Origin: Leptospira sp. WS4.C2
GTDB lineage: Bacteria > Spirochaetota > Leptospiria > Leptospirales > Leptospiraceae
Direction: 5' to 3'
Assembly (NCBI RefSeq): GCF_040833985.1
Contig: NZ_CP162139.1
Span: forward strand, 2,314,001-2,378,000
DNA length: 64,000 nucleotides
In this document: positions 18,751-28,144 of the stretch, one piece after another
How the letters are laid out: the number at the start of each line of letters is the position of its first letter
Position numbering within the stretch: position 1 is the stretch's first letter
Translations under genes and position numbers: made by a program
Notes under the pieces: model-generated
The model's input: the letters and a program-made list of their open reading frames with translations, nothing else
Database searches by the model: none
What the model was told of the DNA's origin: nothing

Positions 18751-19554
18751 ATGAAAAAAAATATTAGTAAAATCCTACTTTCTATAATTATCAGTTATTC
18801 AATCATTTTTTGCGGATATATTGTCTATTTCTATAATTCAGGCAATTTAGAATTCAGTTTTACTAATATAAATAGTTTGAACATCAATAAAACAGTTAAG
18901 CATTTAATCTCCGGGGATTACAAAACCAATTTTACAGATAATTTAAGAACCGATTTTATATTAAAGAATACTGATAAAAAGGTAGATCAAATTATTAACA
19001 ATGCAAAGTCTTATGCTATTTTAAACGAAAAAATTTTTTATACAAAAAAAGAAAGTCTTAAATTTAATGAAGAACAAATATCAATCCTCTTCGTTGATTT
19101 TAATTCAGCTTATACAATTTTACATATCAATACTTACTCTTTCGAAAACGAAACACCTAAATTCAATAGTATTAGTATTCAACCAGTCTCAAATTCAGAT
19201 ATAAATACGACAAAACTTAAAGATACTAAGTTTTCTTTGAATCTTGCTGTGGTTATATTTTTGGCGATTCTTTTCTATTTGGTTTCTCTTTTTGGTGTAT
19301 TCGGAATTTATAAAAAATTCCAAGGTGAAAAACCATTGTTTATTCTTTTGCAGTTTATAAATTTTCCGGCAATAGTTTTAAATTTAAAAAACGATATAAT
19401 CACAGTCTATTTACTTAACTTTGGAATTTTTCCATTATCCATACTCAAATATGGACATTTTGGAGATTGGCAATTATTTTTAAGATTTCCAATAATTTCT
19501 ATATTCGTTATTTTTACTCAAAAAATATATTTAATAAGGAAAAACGACGCATAA
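18751..19554 (+). CDS. membrane protein with extracytoplasmic domain, paralogue of the 8301 protein
   Basis: 267 aa. N-terminal membrane helix (about 7-28), about 120 hydrophilic residues, then three hydrophobic helices (about 165-185, 195-215 and 245-262). The C-terminal pattern (aromatic-rich loop, then LSILKYGHFGDWQLFLRFPI) parallels LSPIAVKKNNFLENWKLIIS in the protein at 8301-9155. The stop codon is formed within attC site 18 (GAC GCA TAA). Function unknown. Confidence 0.62.
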   Translation: MKKNISKILLSIIISYSIIFCGYIVYFYNSGNLEFSFTNINSLNINKTVKHLISGDYKTNFTDNLRTDFILKNTDKKVDQIINNAKSYAILNEKIFYTKKESLKFNEEQISILFVDFNSAYTILHINTYSFENETPKFNSISIQPVSNSDINTTKLKDTKFSLNLAVVIFLAILFYLVSLFGVFGIYKKFQGEKPLFILLQFINFPAIVLNLKNDIITVYLLNFGIFPLSILKYGHFGDWQLFLRFPIISIFVIFTQKIYLIRKNDA

Positions 19555-19711
19555 CAGCGACTTACCGCTACGCTTCGGCACAAGGCCTCGCTCGGCCTCC
19601 GGCAAATTCCCCTTCTGGCATTCGCCTTGCGTTCGCAAGCTACATGCCAGTCCCTAACGTCCCGTTGGGACTCAGGGTCGGGGAACTTCGGTAAGTCTAG
19701 TTCGTTATGCG
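19548..19711 (+). repeat. attC site 18
   Basis: Cores CGCATAAC (19548-19555) and GTTATGCG (19704-19711); inner arms ACTTACCG/CGGTAAGT. Confidence 0.92.
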
Positions 19712-19758
19712 CAAGTGCAAAGATATATATGAATTTCTAAAAATATTGAGAAACAACC

Positions 19759-21342
19759 ATGAAAAACCAGATTGAACTTCAAGACGCCACGCCAGGGAAA
19801 GCAATTTTTAGATCAATAATAGCCGATTATGATACTGAAACTTCAATCTGCGAACTTATTGATAACTCAATCGATGTATGGACAATCAAAAAGAGAAACC
19901 AAATATTAAACGTAACTATTTCTATAGATATACAAAGACAAACAATAAAAATTAGAGATAATGCCGGTGGATTGAAAAAGGAAGATCTTCATCTAATAGT
20001 TGGACCTGGTCACTCATCAAACGATTCAACTTCAAAAATAATAGGTACTTTCGGAGTTGGATCAAAAAGATCTGTTATTGCCTTATCTCCCCAAATTATA
20101 GTAAAGACGAGATATAAAAAGCAACCTACACATTCAATTGAAATAACAGACGATTGGTTAAAGGATGATGATTGGATGTTTCCAGTATATCAAGTTAACG
20201 ATATTGATGAAAGTACAACAGAAATAGAGATGTTGAAATTGAGAAGGGAAATAAATTCTGATTCACTAAGATTTATAAAGAAACACTTGTCTTCTGTTTA
20301 CGCTAAAATATTGGAACATAAACTTTTTAACCTAACATTAAACGGTGAAGATATAAAACCTACGCATTTTGATAGAATATGGTCTTTCAATGAAACGATA
20401 CCACCAGAAGGATTCGAAATAAAAACTAAAATAGAATCAAGAGAAATAAAAATAAAAATTTCTGGCGGACTAATAGCTGAAGGGGGTGACACAGGTTTTG
20501 GAGATTACGGAGTATATATCTACTGCAATGATAGATTAATTGTTCAAAAACTTAAAAACTACGATGTAGGCTTTGGTAAAGGCCAAGCAGGTGAACCTCA
20601 CAATTCAAAATCTCTTGCTCGATTAATAGTCGAAATTGAAGGACCAGCTGAGCTGATGCCCTGGAATAGTAGCAAAAATGCTATTAACACGCAACATAAA
20701 GTTTTTAATTTAATTCGACCAAAATTAGTAGAACTCGTAAAAAGATATACCGATGCTTCAAGAAACTTATTCCCAGAAAGAACTGAAAAAATTTTTCCTT
20801 ATACGAATGGATCAATTGAATTTGAAAAAATAGATTCAGTTTCGGAGATAGATACAACTCTTTTACCTGAAATTCCGAAACTCAAAAAAGGACCCTTGCC
20901 TAAAACCAAAAATTTAAATCAGGCTTTGGCAAACTCTAATCCTTGGATAGTTGGGACATACGAAACAGTCGTTATCGCTGAAAGTTTACAAAATAAGCCA
21001 TATGAAACTAAAAATAGAATTATATTAATACTACTTGATAGCTCAATAGAAATAGCATTTAAAGATTATCTTACGAATAAAGTAAAAAAACCGTTCTATC
21101 AGGATTCTGAACTAGCCAAAATTTTTGAAAAAAGACATACAGTTCATAATGAAGTGAAAAAGCATTGTGGTAGCTTACTTGATTTAGACGATTGGTCTAA
21201 GCTAGACTATTATTATCGTTTACGTTGTGATCTAGTCCACAAACGAGCTACCGCAAACGTAATTGATTCTGATATTAAAAAATTTACGAACTTAACGAAA
21301 AAAGTTCATAAAAAATTACTTGGTGTAAAATATCCTAGCTAA
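19759..21342 (+). CDS. GHKL (Hsp90-like) ATPase fused to a HEPN-like domain
   Basis: 527 aa. The N-terminal domain has the Bergerat ATP fold: CELIDNSID (Glu32, Asn36), DNAGGL (67-72) and GTFGVGSKRS (96-105). A transducer-like middle region follows (to about 340), then a linker. The C-terminal 120 residues are helical and contain RCDLVH (R489 to H494), the R-x4-H of HEPN RNases. ATP-driven conformational change gating an RNase would make a logical abortive-infection device (inference). Sole gene of its cassette. Confidence 0.75.
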   Translation: MKNQIELQDATPGKAIFRSIIADYDTETSICELIDNSIDVWTIKKRNQILNVTISIDIQRQTIKIRDNAGGLKKEDLHLIVGPGHSSNDSTSKIIGTFGVGSKRSVIALSPQIIVKTRYKKQPTHSIEITDDWLKDDDWMFPVYQVNDIDESTTEIEMLKLRREINSDSLRFIKKHLSSVYAKILEHKLFNLTLNGEDIKPTHFDRIWSFNETIPPEGFEIKTKIESREIKIKISGGLIAEGGDTGFGDYGVYIYCNDRLIVQKLKNYDVGFGKGQAGEPHNSKSLARLIVEIEGPAELMPWNSSKNAINTQHKVFNLIRPKLVELVKRYTDASRNLFPERTEKIFPYTNGSIEFEKIDSVSEIDTTLLPEIPKLKKGPLPKTKNLNQALANSNPWIVGTYETVVIAESLQNKPYETKNRIILILLDSSIEIAFKDYLTNKVKKPFYQDSELAKIFEKRHTVHNEVKKHCGSLLDLDDWSKLDYYYRLRCDLVHKRATANVIDSDIKKFTNLTKKVHKKLLGVKYPS

Positions 21343-21351
21343 TTGCACCAG

Positions 21352-21515
21352 CGCATAACAGCGCCTTACCGCTACGCTTCGGCACAAGGCCTCGCTCGGC
21401 CTGCGGCAAATTCCCCTTCTGGCATTCGCCTTGCGTTCGCAAGCTACATGCCAGTCCCTAACGTCCCTCCGGGACTCAGGGGCGGGGAACTTCGGTAAGT
21501 CTAGTTCGTTATGCG
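21352..21515 (+). repeat. attC site 19
   Basis: Cores CGCATAAC (21352-21359) and GTTATGCG (21508-21515); arms GCCTTACCG/CGGTAAGT pair only in the inner part. Confidence 0.92.
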
Positions 21516-21563
21516 TAATTTTTGAATTGTAAATTACAATTCGTCTGATTTAAATCCGAGCTA

Positions 21564-22595
21564 ATGGACATACCTTCTCACAAAAATAAAATAAAACAAT
21601 ATCAGGCTATCTATCGAGAATGTAGAAGGCTAAACTTAATAAACTCTAAAAATATTTCAACTATCGAAGAATATATTGATAAGAAAACAAATTCTAAAGT
21701 TAAAATTAAAGTAATAGAACATGGTCGCCATTTATATTATGAAGCCCTTGATATTAAAATTGGTCAAGACCACCTCTTATTTCCAATAAAAAGATCAGCG
21801 GAGATACAGGGAAATCGAACCAGAGCAATTGATAAAAATGCGATATTCGAAGAACTAGGATGGATTATTCCACCGTATTTTTCGATAGGAAGTATACAAA
21901 CATTAGCAGCATTTCTTAAAGAGGCACAAGTCCAAGAAAGACATTCCATGCTTGAACAAGCATTAGCTAAAATGTACCACTATGAATATTTATCAGCACT
22001 TTATTCTGAGCGCTATGCCAAAATTCCACTTATAAGTGATTATAAAGAAATAATTCTCGAAGCAATTAAATCACATGCAAGTGGATTCACTTACACTCCC
22101 ATCATCTCACTTATTGCAGTAATTGAAGGCACATCTAGATCAATTTTAAATAGTTTTAATATTTCTGCTAGTTTAATAGGATTAGAATTATATCATAGAA
22201 TGTTTACCTCTTTTAGAACTTACTACAAAACAAAAATATTATTTGCCAATTACGACTGGATACCTCCTGAATATCGTGAGAATAGTTTCTTAGAAAGTTT
22301 TGATCAAACAATGAATTTAGTAAAAACATTTGAAAATTATATTAAGAACCATTTTTATTCAAATTCAAAAGAATATACTGGAATTGGAAACTTAAACCGA
22401 AATGGAATTATTCATGGATTCTACCTTGATTATAATTATTCATACAATTTCCTAAAATTAATCACTGTTCTAGATTTATTGTGTTTTATTCTTTCCTGGA
22501 AATATAATTTTTCATTACTTGGACCAGATTCAACTCCTGAATCACTAGTCCTATATGATGAATTGGAAAATCTATCATCTAAAATAAAGAAATAA
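21564..22595 (+). CDS. HEPN-like protein
   Basis: 343 aa, soluble. The C-terminal third is helical and contains LNRNGIIHG (R279 to H284), a strong N-R-x-x-I-x-H-G motif seen in HEPN-type defence proteins. The N-terminal half, with LGWIIPPYFSIGSIQTLAAFL, is of unknown fold. Single-gene cassette with clear start/end closure. An RNase role is inferred only from the motif. Confidence 0.55.
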   Translation: MDIPSHKNKIKQYQAIYRECRRLNLINSKNISTIEEYIDKKTNSKVKIKVIEHGRHLYYEALDIKIGQDHLLFPIKRSAEIQGNRTRAIDKNAIFEELGWIIPPYFSIGSIQTLAAFLKEAQVQERHSMLEQALAKMYHYEYLSALYSERYAKIPLISDYKEIILEAIKSHASGFTYTPIISLIAVIEGTSRSILNSFNISASLIGLELYHRMFTSFRTYYKTKILFANYDWIPPEYRENSFLESFDQTMNLVKTFENYIKNHFYSNSKEYTGIGNLNRNGIIHGFYLDYNYSYNFLKLITVLDLLCFILSWKYNFSLLGPDSTPESLVLYDELENLSSKIKK

Positions 22596-22615
22596 AATCG
22601 ATAAATCAAAAACTA

Positions 22616-22782
22616 CGCATAACAGCGCATTATCGCTGCGCTTCGGGACTGTCGCCCTCGCTCGGGCTACGCCACATTCCTCTCCGTCACGCTTTTCTGC
22701 CTTCGCAAAAAGCGCGCCGACGCTAACGCCTACTACGTAGGCTCAGCTACGAGGAACGTCGATAATGCTAGTTCGTTATGCG
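22616..22782 (+). repeat. attC site 20
   Basis: Cores CGCATAAC (22616-22623) and GTTATGCG (22775-22782); unique inner arms GCATTATCG/CGATAATGC, perfectly complementary. Confidence 0.92.
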
Positions 22783-22829
22783 CAATTTTTTTGAAAGATT
22801 TGAAAATTTAAAATAATATTGATTGATTA

Positions 22830-23318
22830 ATGGAAAATTGGAAAAAATTAAATTCGATCGAATACGATTCTGTTTGGGATAAATTTGAAGAAAAATATCA
22901 ATTTAGACCCAGTGTCAGTGAATTTCCAGGAATCACAAACAAATTTCCACAATTAAAGTTTGATATTGAAAAATGTTACGATGATATTTTTAAGAATGAA
23001 AAAAAAATAGAGAATATTGCTTTAGATCTTTTTAAAAAAATCACTAAACCTAATGAACGAATGTATGCTTTAGATTGGCAACATGAATCATATGACTTTG
23101 ATCCCAGATTCATTATAGATAAAGATGAAATATTAGATGAATGGATTATACCAATTTTTCCAAATGGAGATTATTATATTTTTCTAACTAAGGATTTTAA
23201 AAAATTATGGTTTGGTCATCCTTGGGAACAAACAATTACCTTAGTTGGTGAAGAAATAATAAAATATTCAGATAATTTAATCGCTGATTTTGAAAAATTA
23301 GATATTAAATTATTTTAA
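22830..23318 (+). CDS. DUF2716-like protein
   Basis: 162 aa, soluble, Trp- and Phe-rich. The N-terminal W-x-x-L...W-x-x-F-x-x-x-Y-x-F-x-P pattern and the downstream YALDWQHESYDFDP and WIIPIFPNGDYYIFL segments resemble DUF2716. Function of the family is unknown to me. The attC that should follow it has been deleted down to a remnant, so it is now joined to the decayed cassette downstream. Confidence 0.55.
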   Translation: MENWKKLNSIEYDSVWDKFEEKYQFRPSVSEFPGITNKFPQLKFDIEKCYDDIFKNEKKIENIALDLFKKITKPNERMYALDWQHESYDFDPRFIIDKDEILDEWIIPIFPNGDYYIFLTKDFKKLWFGHPWEQTITLVGEEIIKYSDNLIADFEKLDIKLF

Positions 23319-23348
23319 TTAAAAATCTATTTGCTGAAATCAAAAAAT

Positions 23349-23372
23349 CTGCACATAAGGTTCATTATGCGC
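23349..23372 (+). repeat. attC remnant with internal deletion
   Basis: Reads TGCACATAAGG then TTCATTATGCGC: the two outer cores survive but the roughly 130 bp between them are gone. The left side pairs with the start of the DUF2716-like cassette and the right side with the end of the next one, proving it was once a full site. Confidence 0.75.
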
Positions 23373-23424
23373 TATTTTTTTAATTCAAACTATAGAATAT
23401 AATATTTTTTCGCCAAGGTACTAA

Positions 23425-24018
23425 ATGAAACTATCTAAAATCAGAATATTAGCGATACTTTTAGTTCTGCTATAGAATTATTCAATCTATTCTATAGAAA
23501 CTGACTGCAAAACAACGAATACACTTCAGTCTAATGGATATACATTCGATACATTTCCAGAAAAATTTAAATTTGGAAAAATTGATTATATCGCTGAATG
23601 TGAGGAAATCGTATTCCATAAATCAGGAACTTTCTAATATCGATTTACTGGATGTTTAGGCACGAGAGTTGTTAGAGTAAAATGAAAAAAATTAGGTAAG
23701 CAGATCATCTTTTCTGGTGAATATCAAGAAAATGATTCTGAATTATCTATTCAATGCACAAGCGATCATCACAATAATAATCCTACTATTATTAACGTTT
23801 GCCTAAACCGACTTAGATTAGACAGAAAGTTAGAGTATGAAAAATATCCATTAAAATTCTTCGTATCAGGAAATGTTATTTTAAACAAAGAAAATAACAT
23901 TATTTTGAATCTTATATCAAAACCTGACAAGCCAATCGCTGGGAAATCCACTTCTGGAGCGTTAAATATAACGAATGAAGAGGCAGGTTGTTTTTTAAAC
24001 TCAGAAGAATTACATTAG
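23425..24018 (+). pseudogene. decayed secreted-protein gene with three in-frame stops
   Basis: A single frame of 198 codons begins MKLSKIRILAILLVLL and runs to TAG at 24016-24018, interrupted by TAG (after the signal-like segment), TAA and TGA. The rest is coding-like (TDCKTTNTLQSNGYTFDTF; LGKQIIFSGEYQENDSELS; NRLRLDRKLEYEKYPLKFF) with several cysteines, probably a former lipoprotein or periplasmic protein. No frameshift is needed, so decay is by point mutation. Confidence 0.7.
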
Positions 24019-24030
24019 CTAAAAAAACAG

Positions 24031-24194
24031 CGCATAACAGCGACTTAACGCTACGCTTCGGGACAAGCCCTCGCTCGGGCTACGCCACATTCCTCTTCTG
24101 TCACTCGCTTGCATACGCAAGCTACGTGCCAGTCCCTAACGTCCCGTTCGGGACTCAGGGTCGAGGAACGTCGTTAAGTCTAGTTCGTTATGCG
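24031..24194 (+). repeat. attC site 21
   Basis: Cores CGCATAAC (24031-24038) and GTTATGCG (24187-24194); inner arms ACTTAACG/CGTTAAGT. Confidence 0.92.
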
Positions 24195-24220
24195 CAAGTT
24201 TTTCAAACAAAGGATTAAAC

Positions 24221-25642
24221 ATGAGATATGCTTTATTTGACAATGCAACAATAACTGCTATACAGCGATTATTGGGAGAAATTCAAATATATAATAAAGC
24301 TACTATAGATATGGATATCATAGCTTTAGAAAGCTATGTTGAAGCTATATTATTCTACGATTACATTGTCTGTATAGATGATTATAAAAAAAACCACTCA
24401 AATACTCGTAAATTATATTTTCCTGAAATTCGATTTTTAAATCCTAAAGACATAAATTATTCGGATATTGAAAAGGAAGCGACCAATATATTTCAAGAGA
24501 TAAAACCATCAATAAAAAGTGGTGAATTTGAAGATGAATTTTTTTCAGAGTTTTTCAATCTTTTAAAAATGCATATGATATTCACCTGGGATATGTCATC
24601 AAGTGAATACTTTTTAACACAAAAAGTACTAATTCAAGAATCCGGCATAAATGAACAAGAGTATTCAAAAATAATGTCAGGCATAACAAATGAAGAATTT
24701 TTAAAATTTAATTTAGACAACACTTCTAAATTTACACCTACCGAATTTGAGATTCAATTATTTGATCAAAAAGGAAAAATAGATTTTAATAGTACAGATT
24801 ATAAAAAATCGAAATTTAAAGGTCTATCTAATAAATTTCAATATTTTTCGAGCTCTTTAGGTTGGTTAGCTCATCGGACTATATTCTATACTCTTATGTC
24901 CGAATACTTAAGAGCGGATCTCTTTTTACATCCGATAAGACAATCATTCAACATAGTTATTCTTCAAAAAAAAGCTTCTTTTAGTAATTCCATTTTAAAG
25001 CCACTTATCGATGAAATGAATAAAAATGCAGAATCATCACTAAAATCTATAAAATCTTTAACTGAACCTTACTTAATTTCGCAAACAATACCATTGTTCT
25101 CTGCGTGGCTAGTCAACAAAACACAAGATTCACGTAAAATAATAGAATATGCTTATGAAGTGAGAAATAATAAATTATTTGTAGAAGCAAGAAATAAATT
25201 AAGAGAACTATCATTGCTAGTTGAATCAAATGACACTGCAAAGTATGTTAGACAAAGTAATTTATTAGTTTCAGAATTAAATTTGCTGTTTGAAAACATA
25301 AAAACAAGTTTTGGCATAGGAAATAATCAAGGTATTTCAACTTCAAAATTTATTAATATTTATAATCTAACATTCGGATTATCAACAGGAAAACAGTTGC
25401 CTGATTTTGATTTCAAAATCAAAGCTTTAGAATTTTTAAAGAATTTTATTCCGAAGGCAGGATTCAAAGGAGTATATAGATCACTAATTAATGATCTTGT
25501 TTCAGTATCAAGACTTGGAAAATATCACGAATTAATTACAAACAATGTTTCTCTGCATAAAGATGCTTACTTTTATAGTGTAAATACTGAAGAAGCTAAA
25601 TATAAAGGAAGAAGTAGTTTTTGGAAAATTCCAATGAATTAA
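24221..25642 (+). CDS. large soluble protein of unknown function
   Basis: 473 aa, the longest unrecognised protein here. No signal or membrane segments. Features: N-terminal ALFDNATITAIQRLLGEI, a central LGWLAHRTIFYTLMSEYLRADLFLHPIRQSF, and helical C-terminal half. AAGGA is placed upstream of the ATG. Size, single-gene cassette and neighbourhood suggest a defence or stress function, but nothing in the sequence shows one. Confidence 0.6.
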   Translation: MRYALFDNATITAIQRLLGEIQIYNKATIDMDIIALESYVEAILFYDYIVCIDDYKKNHSNTRKLYFPEIRFLNPKDINYSDIEKEATNIFQEIKPSIKSGEFEDEFFSEFFNLLKMHMIFTWDMSSSEYFLTQKVLIQESGINEQEYSKIMSGITNEEFLKFNLDNTSKFTPTEFEIQLFDQKGKIDFNSTDYKKSKFKGLSNKFQYFSSSLGWLAHRTIFYTLMSEYLRADLFLHPIRQSFNIVILQKKASFSNSILKPLIDEMNKNAESSLKSIKSLTEPYLISQTIPLFSAWLVNKTQDSRKIIEYAYEVRNNKLFVEARNKLRELSLLVESNDTAKYVRQSNLLVSELNLLFENIKTSFGIGNNQGISTSKFINIYNLTFGLSTGKQLPDFDFKIKALEFLKNFIPKAGFKGVYRSLINDLVSVSRLGKYHELITNNVSLHKDAYFYSVNTEEAKYKGRSSFWKIPMN

Positions 25643-25652
25643 GAAAAACCAG

Positions 25653-25817
25653 CGCATAACAGCGTGTAAACGCTGCGCTTCGGCACTTGCGGCCTCGCTT
25701 GGGCTGTGCCACATTCCCCTTCTGTCACTCGTTTGCATTCGCAAACTCCGTGCCAGTCCCTAACGTCCCGCTGGGACTCAGGGTCGGGGAACGTCGTTTA
25801 CACTAGTTCGTTATGCG
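25653..25817 (+). repeat. attC site 22
   Basis: Cores CGCATAAC (25653-25660) and GTTATGCG (25810-25817); inner arms GTGTAAACG/CGTTTACAC, a perfect covariant of the GTGGAAACG type. Confidence 0.92.
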
Positions 25818-25939
25818 AAATTGCTGCAAAACATTACTTTGATCAAAAAAACTGAAATTTTCGGAAAATTCAGTCAAAACGAAATGAAAAATAGTTTGAT
25901 TTTTGCTATTCCAGGACAAAAATTAAGATATATCCAATC

Positions 25940-26170
25940 ATGAAATCACTTAGTTTTCAAATTCCAGATCAAATAGACCTAAATGAATATGATTTCAAAA
26001 TGGCTATGGCTGTTAAATTATATGAGACTGGTAAAATTTCCATTGGGCAAGCGGCTGATATCGTTAACCTATCAAAATCTTCTCTAATTGATGTAATGAA
26101 AAATTATGGGTCTTCTATTCTATTTGGATACTCTAGCGATGATCTTAAAACTGATTTAGAGAATGCCTGA
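25940..26170 (+). CDS. UPF0175 family antitoxin
   Basis: 76 aa. The central MAVKLYETGKISIGQAADIVNLSKSSLIDVMKNYG matches the UPF0175 helix-turn-helix-like core, a family that pairs with DUF3368 PIN toxins. It overlaps the downstream toxin gene by eight bases, so translation is coupled. The 120-bp leader contains the imperfect inverted repeat ACTGAAATTTT / AAAATTCAGT, a candidate operator for autoregulation. Confidence 0.8.
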   Translation: MKSLSFQIPDQIDLNEYDFKMAMAVKLYETGKISIGQAADIVNLSKSSLIDVMKNYGSSILFGYSSDDLKTDLENA

Positions 26171-26621
26171 CGTTATCTCTAACACAAGTTGCTTAATTCT
26201 TCTTTCGAAAATCCAACAATTTGGCATTTTAAAAAGCTTATATAATTCAGTGATCATTACTGATACAGTTAAAACTGAATTTGGCGAAAATATTCCTGAC
26301 TTTATAAAAGTCAAAAATCCTAAACAAGAATTTTCTGTTAAATCTCTTGAACAGATTTTAGATAGTGGCGAAGCCTCAACTATTGCTCTGGCACTAGAAT
26401 CAAAAAACTCCCTCGTAATATTGGATGACTTAAAGGCTAGAAAAATAGCAAAGAATCTTGGATTAAAAATAACAGGAACTCTCGGAATTTTAGCAAAAGC
26501 GAAAACTTTAGGTATAATAGAAGATTTAGAGAAACAAATTGATGAACTTCAGAGGAAGGGAATCTGGATTTCCGACTCTGTCTTAAACGAAATTCGAAAG
26601 ATAAACAAATTAAATCATTAA
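26163..26621 (+). CDS. DUF3368 PIN-domain toxin
   Basis: 152 aa. VISNTSCLILLSKI at the N-terminus is the usual DUF3368 opening; DSGEASTIALALE and VILDDLKARKIAKNLGLKITGTLGILAKAK provide the conserved acidic and Gly-Thr-x-Gly segments of the family. PIN-fold toxins are Mg-dependent RNases restrained by the cognate antitoxin encoded just upstream. Module likely stabilises the array against deletion. Confidence 0.82.
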   Translation: MPDVISNTSCLILLSKIQQFGILKSLYNSVIITDTVKTEFGENIPDFIKVKNPKQEFSVKSLEQILDSGEASTIALALESKNSLVILDDLKARKIAKNLGLKITGTLGILAKAKTLGIIEDLEKQIDELQRKGIWISDSVLNEIRKINKLNH

Positions 26622-26633
26622 AAGCAGCAACTA

Positions 26634-26799
26634 CGCATAACAGCGGGGAAACGCTTCGCTTCGGCACTTACGGCCTCGCTCGGTCTGCGACACATTCCTC
26701 TCCGTCACGCTTCTCGCTCCGCAAGAAGGCGCGCCGACGCTAACGCCTACTCCGTAGGCTCAGCTACGAGGAACGTCGTCTCCCCTAGTTCGTTATGCG
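26634..26799 (+). repeat. attC site 23
   Basis: Cores CGCATAAC (26634-26641) and GTTATGCG (26792-26799); inner arms GGGGAAACG/CGTCTCCCC. Confidence 0.92.
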
Positions 26800-26854
26800 C
26801 AAAAAGCTAAAAATATCCAAGAAATAATAACAAATTTAACTTTTAAATAAAAAT

Positions 26855-27931
26855 ATGTCAGCAGAACAAGAAGACTTAAAAACCATAAATCGAAGAGAAG
26901 CAAACTCCGGTAAAATTAGCTACTCGGATCCAGTAATAATACATGAATCATCAAAATCAAGAGTATCAGTCGTTCCCTTTTTTATTCCTCATACTGATCA
27001 TACGGAACTAGCAATCAAAATCCAAACATACAAAAAAATGAAACCTCCAATTGATTGGATGTTAATAGATGAAAAATCTGTATCCCTAAAGGAAAATGCC
27101 TCTCGAAAATTATTAGAAGTTCTACACTCTCATCTTAAAGTTGCCAAAGAAGATTCAGATGGACAATACTTAATAATTAGAATAAACGATGGAACGGCTC
27201 AACTGAGCGAACATGATCCGGCTGCTGTCGCCTCAGCTTTGACTAAAGTATTAGCAAAAGAAGAAATCTTAAATCATTTAGTAAATGCTGATTTAACAGA
27301 TGAATTAACAAATGCATTTCACGGCGCAATACGTTTAAAGGAGATGCAAACAGCTGTCACTGAATTAAGATTGCATTTAGAAAAAGGAGAATATAATGAA
27401 CAAATTTATCAGAAGTGGTGTGAAAAGCACCCCTGGTCCTTTGGCAATGCATATGTAGTAAGAGATGATATTCGAAATATTTCAATTAAAGATCATTTAG
27501 ATATAATGTTATCAAATGTAATTGCAGGTTTTAGAGATATCGTAGAGCTAAAACGTCCTGATATGGATGTGATCAAATTCGATTCTAGTCATAATAATTA
27601 TTATTTTTCCGGAGAAGTATCTAAGGCAATTGGCCAATGTCATAGGTACATTGATGTTTTTTCTGAGGAGGCTCATAAAGGACTCAGAGACAATCCTGAG
27701 ATCATAGCATACTATCCCAAGGCAATCATCGTTATAGGTAGATCAAACGATTGGAAAGAAGATCAACATAGAGCTCTTCATGGCCTTAATAATAGACTAA
27801 ACAATATTACTGTAATGACTTATGACCATCTTTTGAATCAGGGCGAACGATTAGTAGAAATGCTAAGTGCGAAAAAAGAAGAGGATATAGATGAAGAAGA
27901 AAATGATGAGGATTATGAAATTAATTTTTGA
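26855..27931 (+). CDS. sduA: Shedu-family (DUF4263) anti-phage nuclease
   Basis: 358 aa. The C-terminal half has the Shedu nuclease core: an acidic residue in IKDHLDIML (Asp216), then GFRDIVELKRP (Glu231-x-Lys233) and a Gln in SKAIGQCHRY, the PD-(D/E)XK arrangement of DUF4263. The N-terminal half (VSVVPFFIPH..., LLEVLHSHL) is the variable sensor part. Shedu is a single-gene anti-phage system, so one cassette carries the whole defence. The C-terminus is a long run of acidic residues (EEDIDEEENDEDYE). Confidence 0.85.
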   Translation: MSAEQEDLKTINRREANSGKISYSDPVIIHESSKSRVSVVPFFIPHTDHTELAIKIQTYKKMKPPIDWMLIDEKSVSLKENASRKLLEVLHSHLKVAKEDSDGQYLIIRINDGTAQLSEHDPAAVASALTKVLAKEEILNHLVNADLTDELTNAFHGAIRLKEMQTAVTELRLHLEKGEYNEQIYQKWCEKHPWSFGNAYVVRDDIRNISIKDHLDIMLSNVIAGFRDIVELKRPDMDVIKFDSSHNNYYFSGEVSKAIGQCHRYIDVFSEEAHKGLRDNPEIIAYYPKAIIVIGRSNDWKEDQHRALHGLNNRLNNITVMTYDHLLNQGERLVEMLSAKKEEDIDEEENDEDYEINF

Positions 27932-27946
27932 AATTAAAGCTTTCTG

Positions 27947-28111
27947 CGCATAACAGCGCCTAAACACTGCGCTTCGGGTCTTCGCCCTCGCTTGGCCTTC
28001 GGCACATTCCTCTCCGTCACACTCCTTGCATGGCAAGGAGATGTGCCGACGCTAACGCCTCTTCCAGAGGCTCAGCTCCGAGGAACGTCGTTTAGCCTCG
28101 TTCGTTAGGCG
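27947..28111 (+). repeat. attC site 24
   Basis: Left core CGCATAAC (27947-27954), right core GTTAGGCG (28104-28111), matching GTTRRRY exactly and answered by CGCCTAAC at the next cassette's end. Inner arms CCTAAAC/GTTTAGC; CTCGTTCG spacer subtype. Confidence 0.92.
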
Positions 28112-28144
28112 AAATTGTATAAATAATTTAAAAAAGGTGAACAC

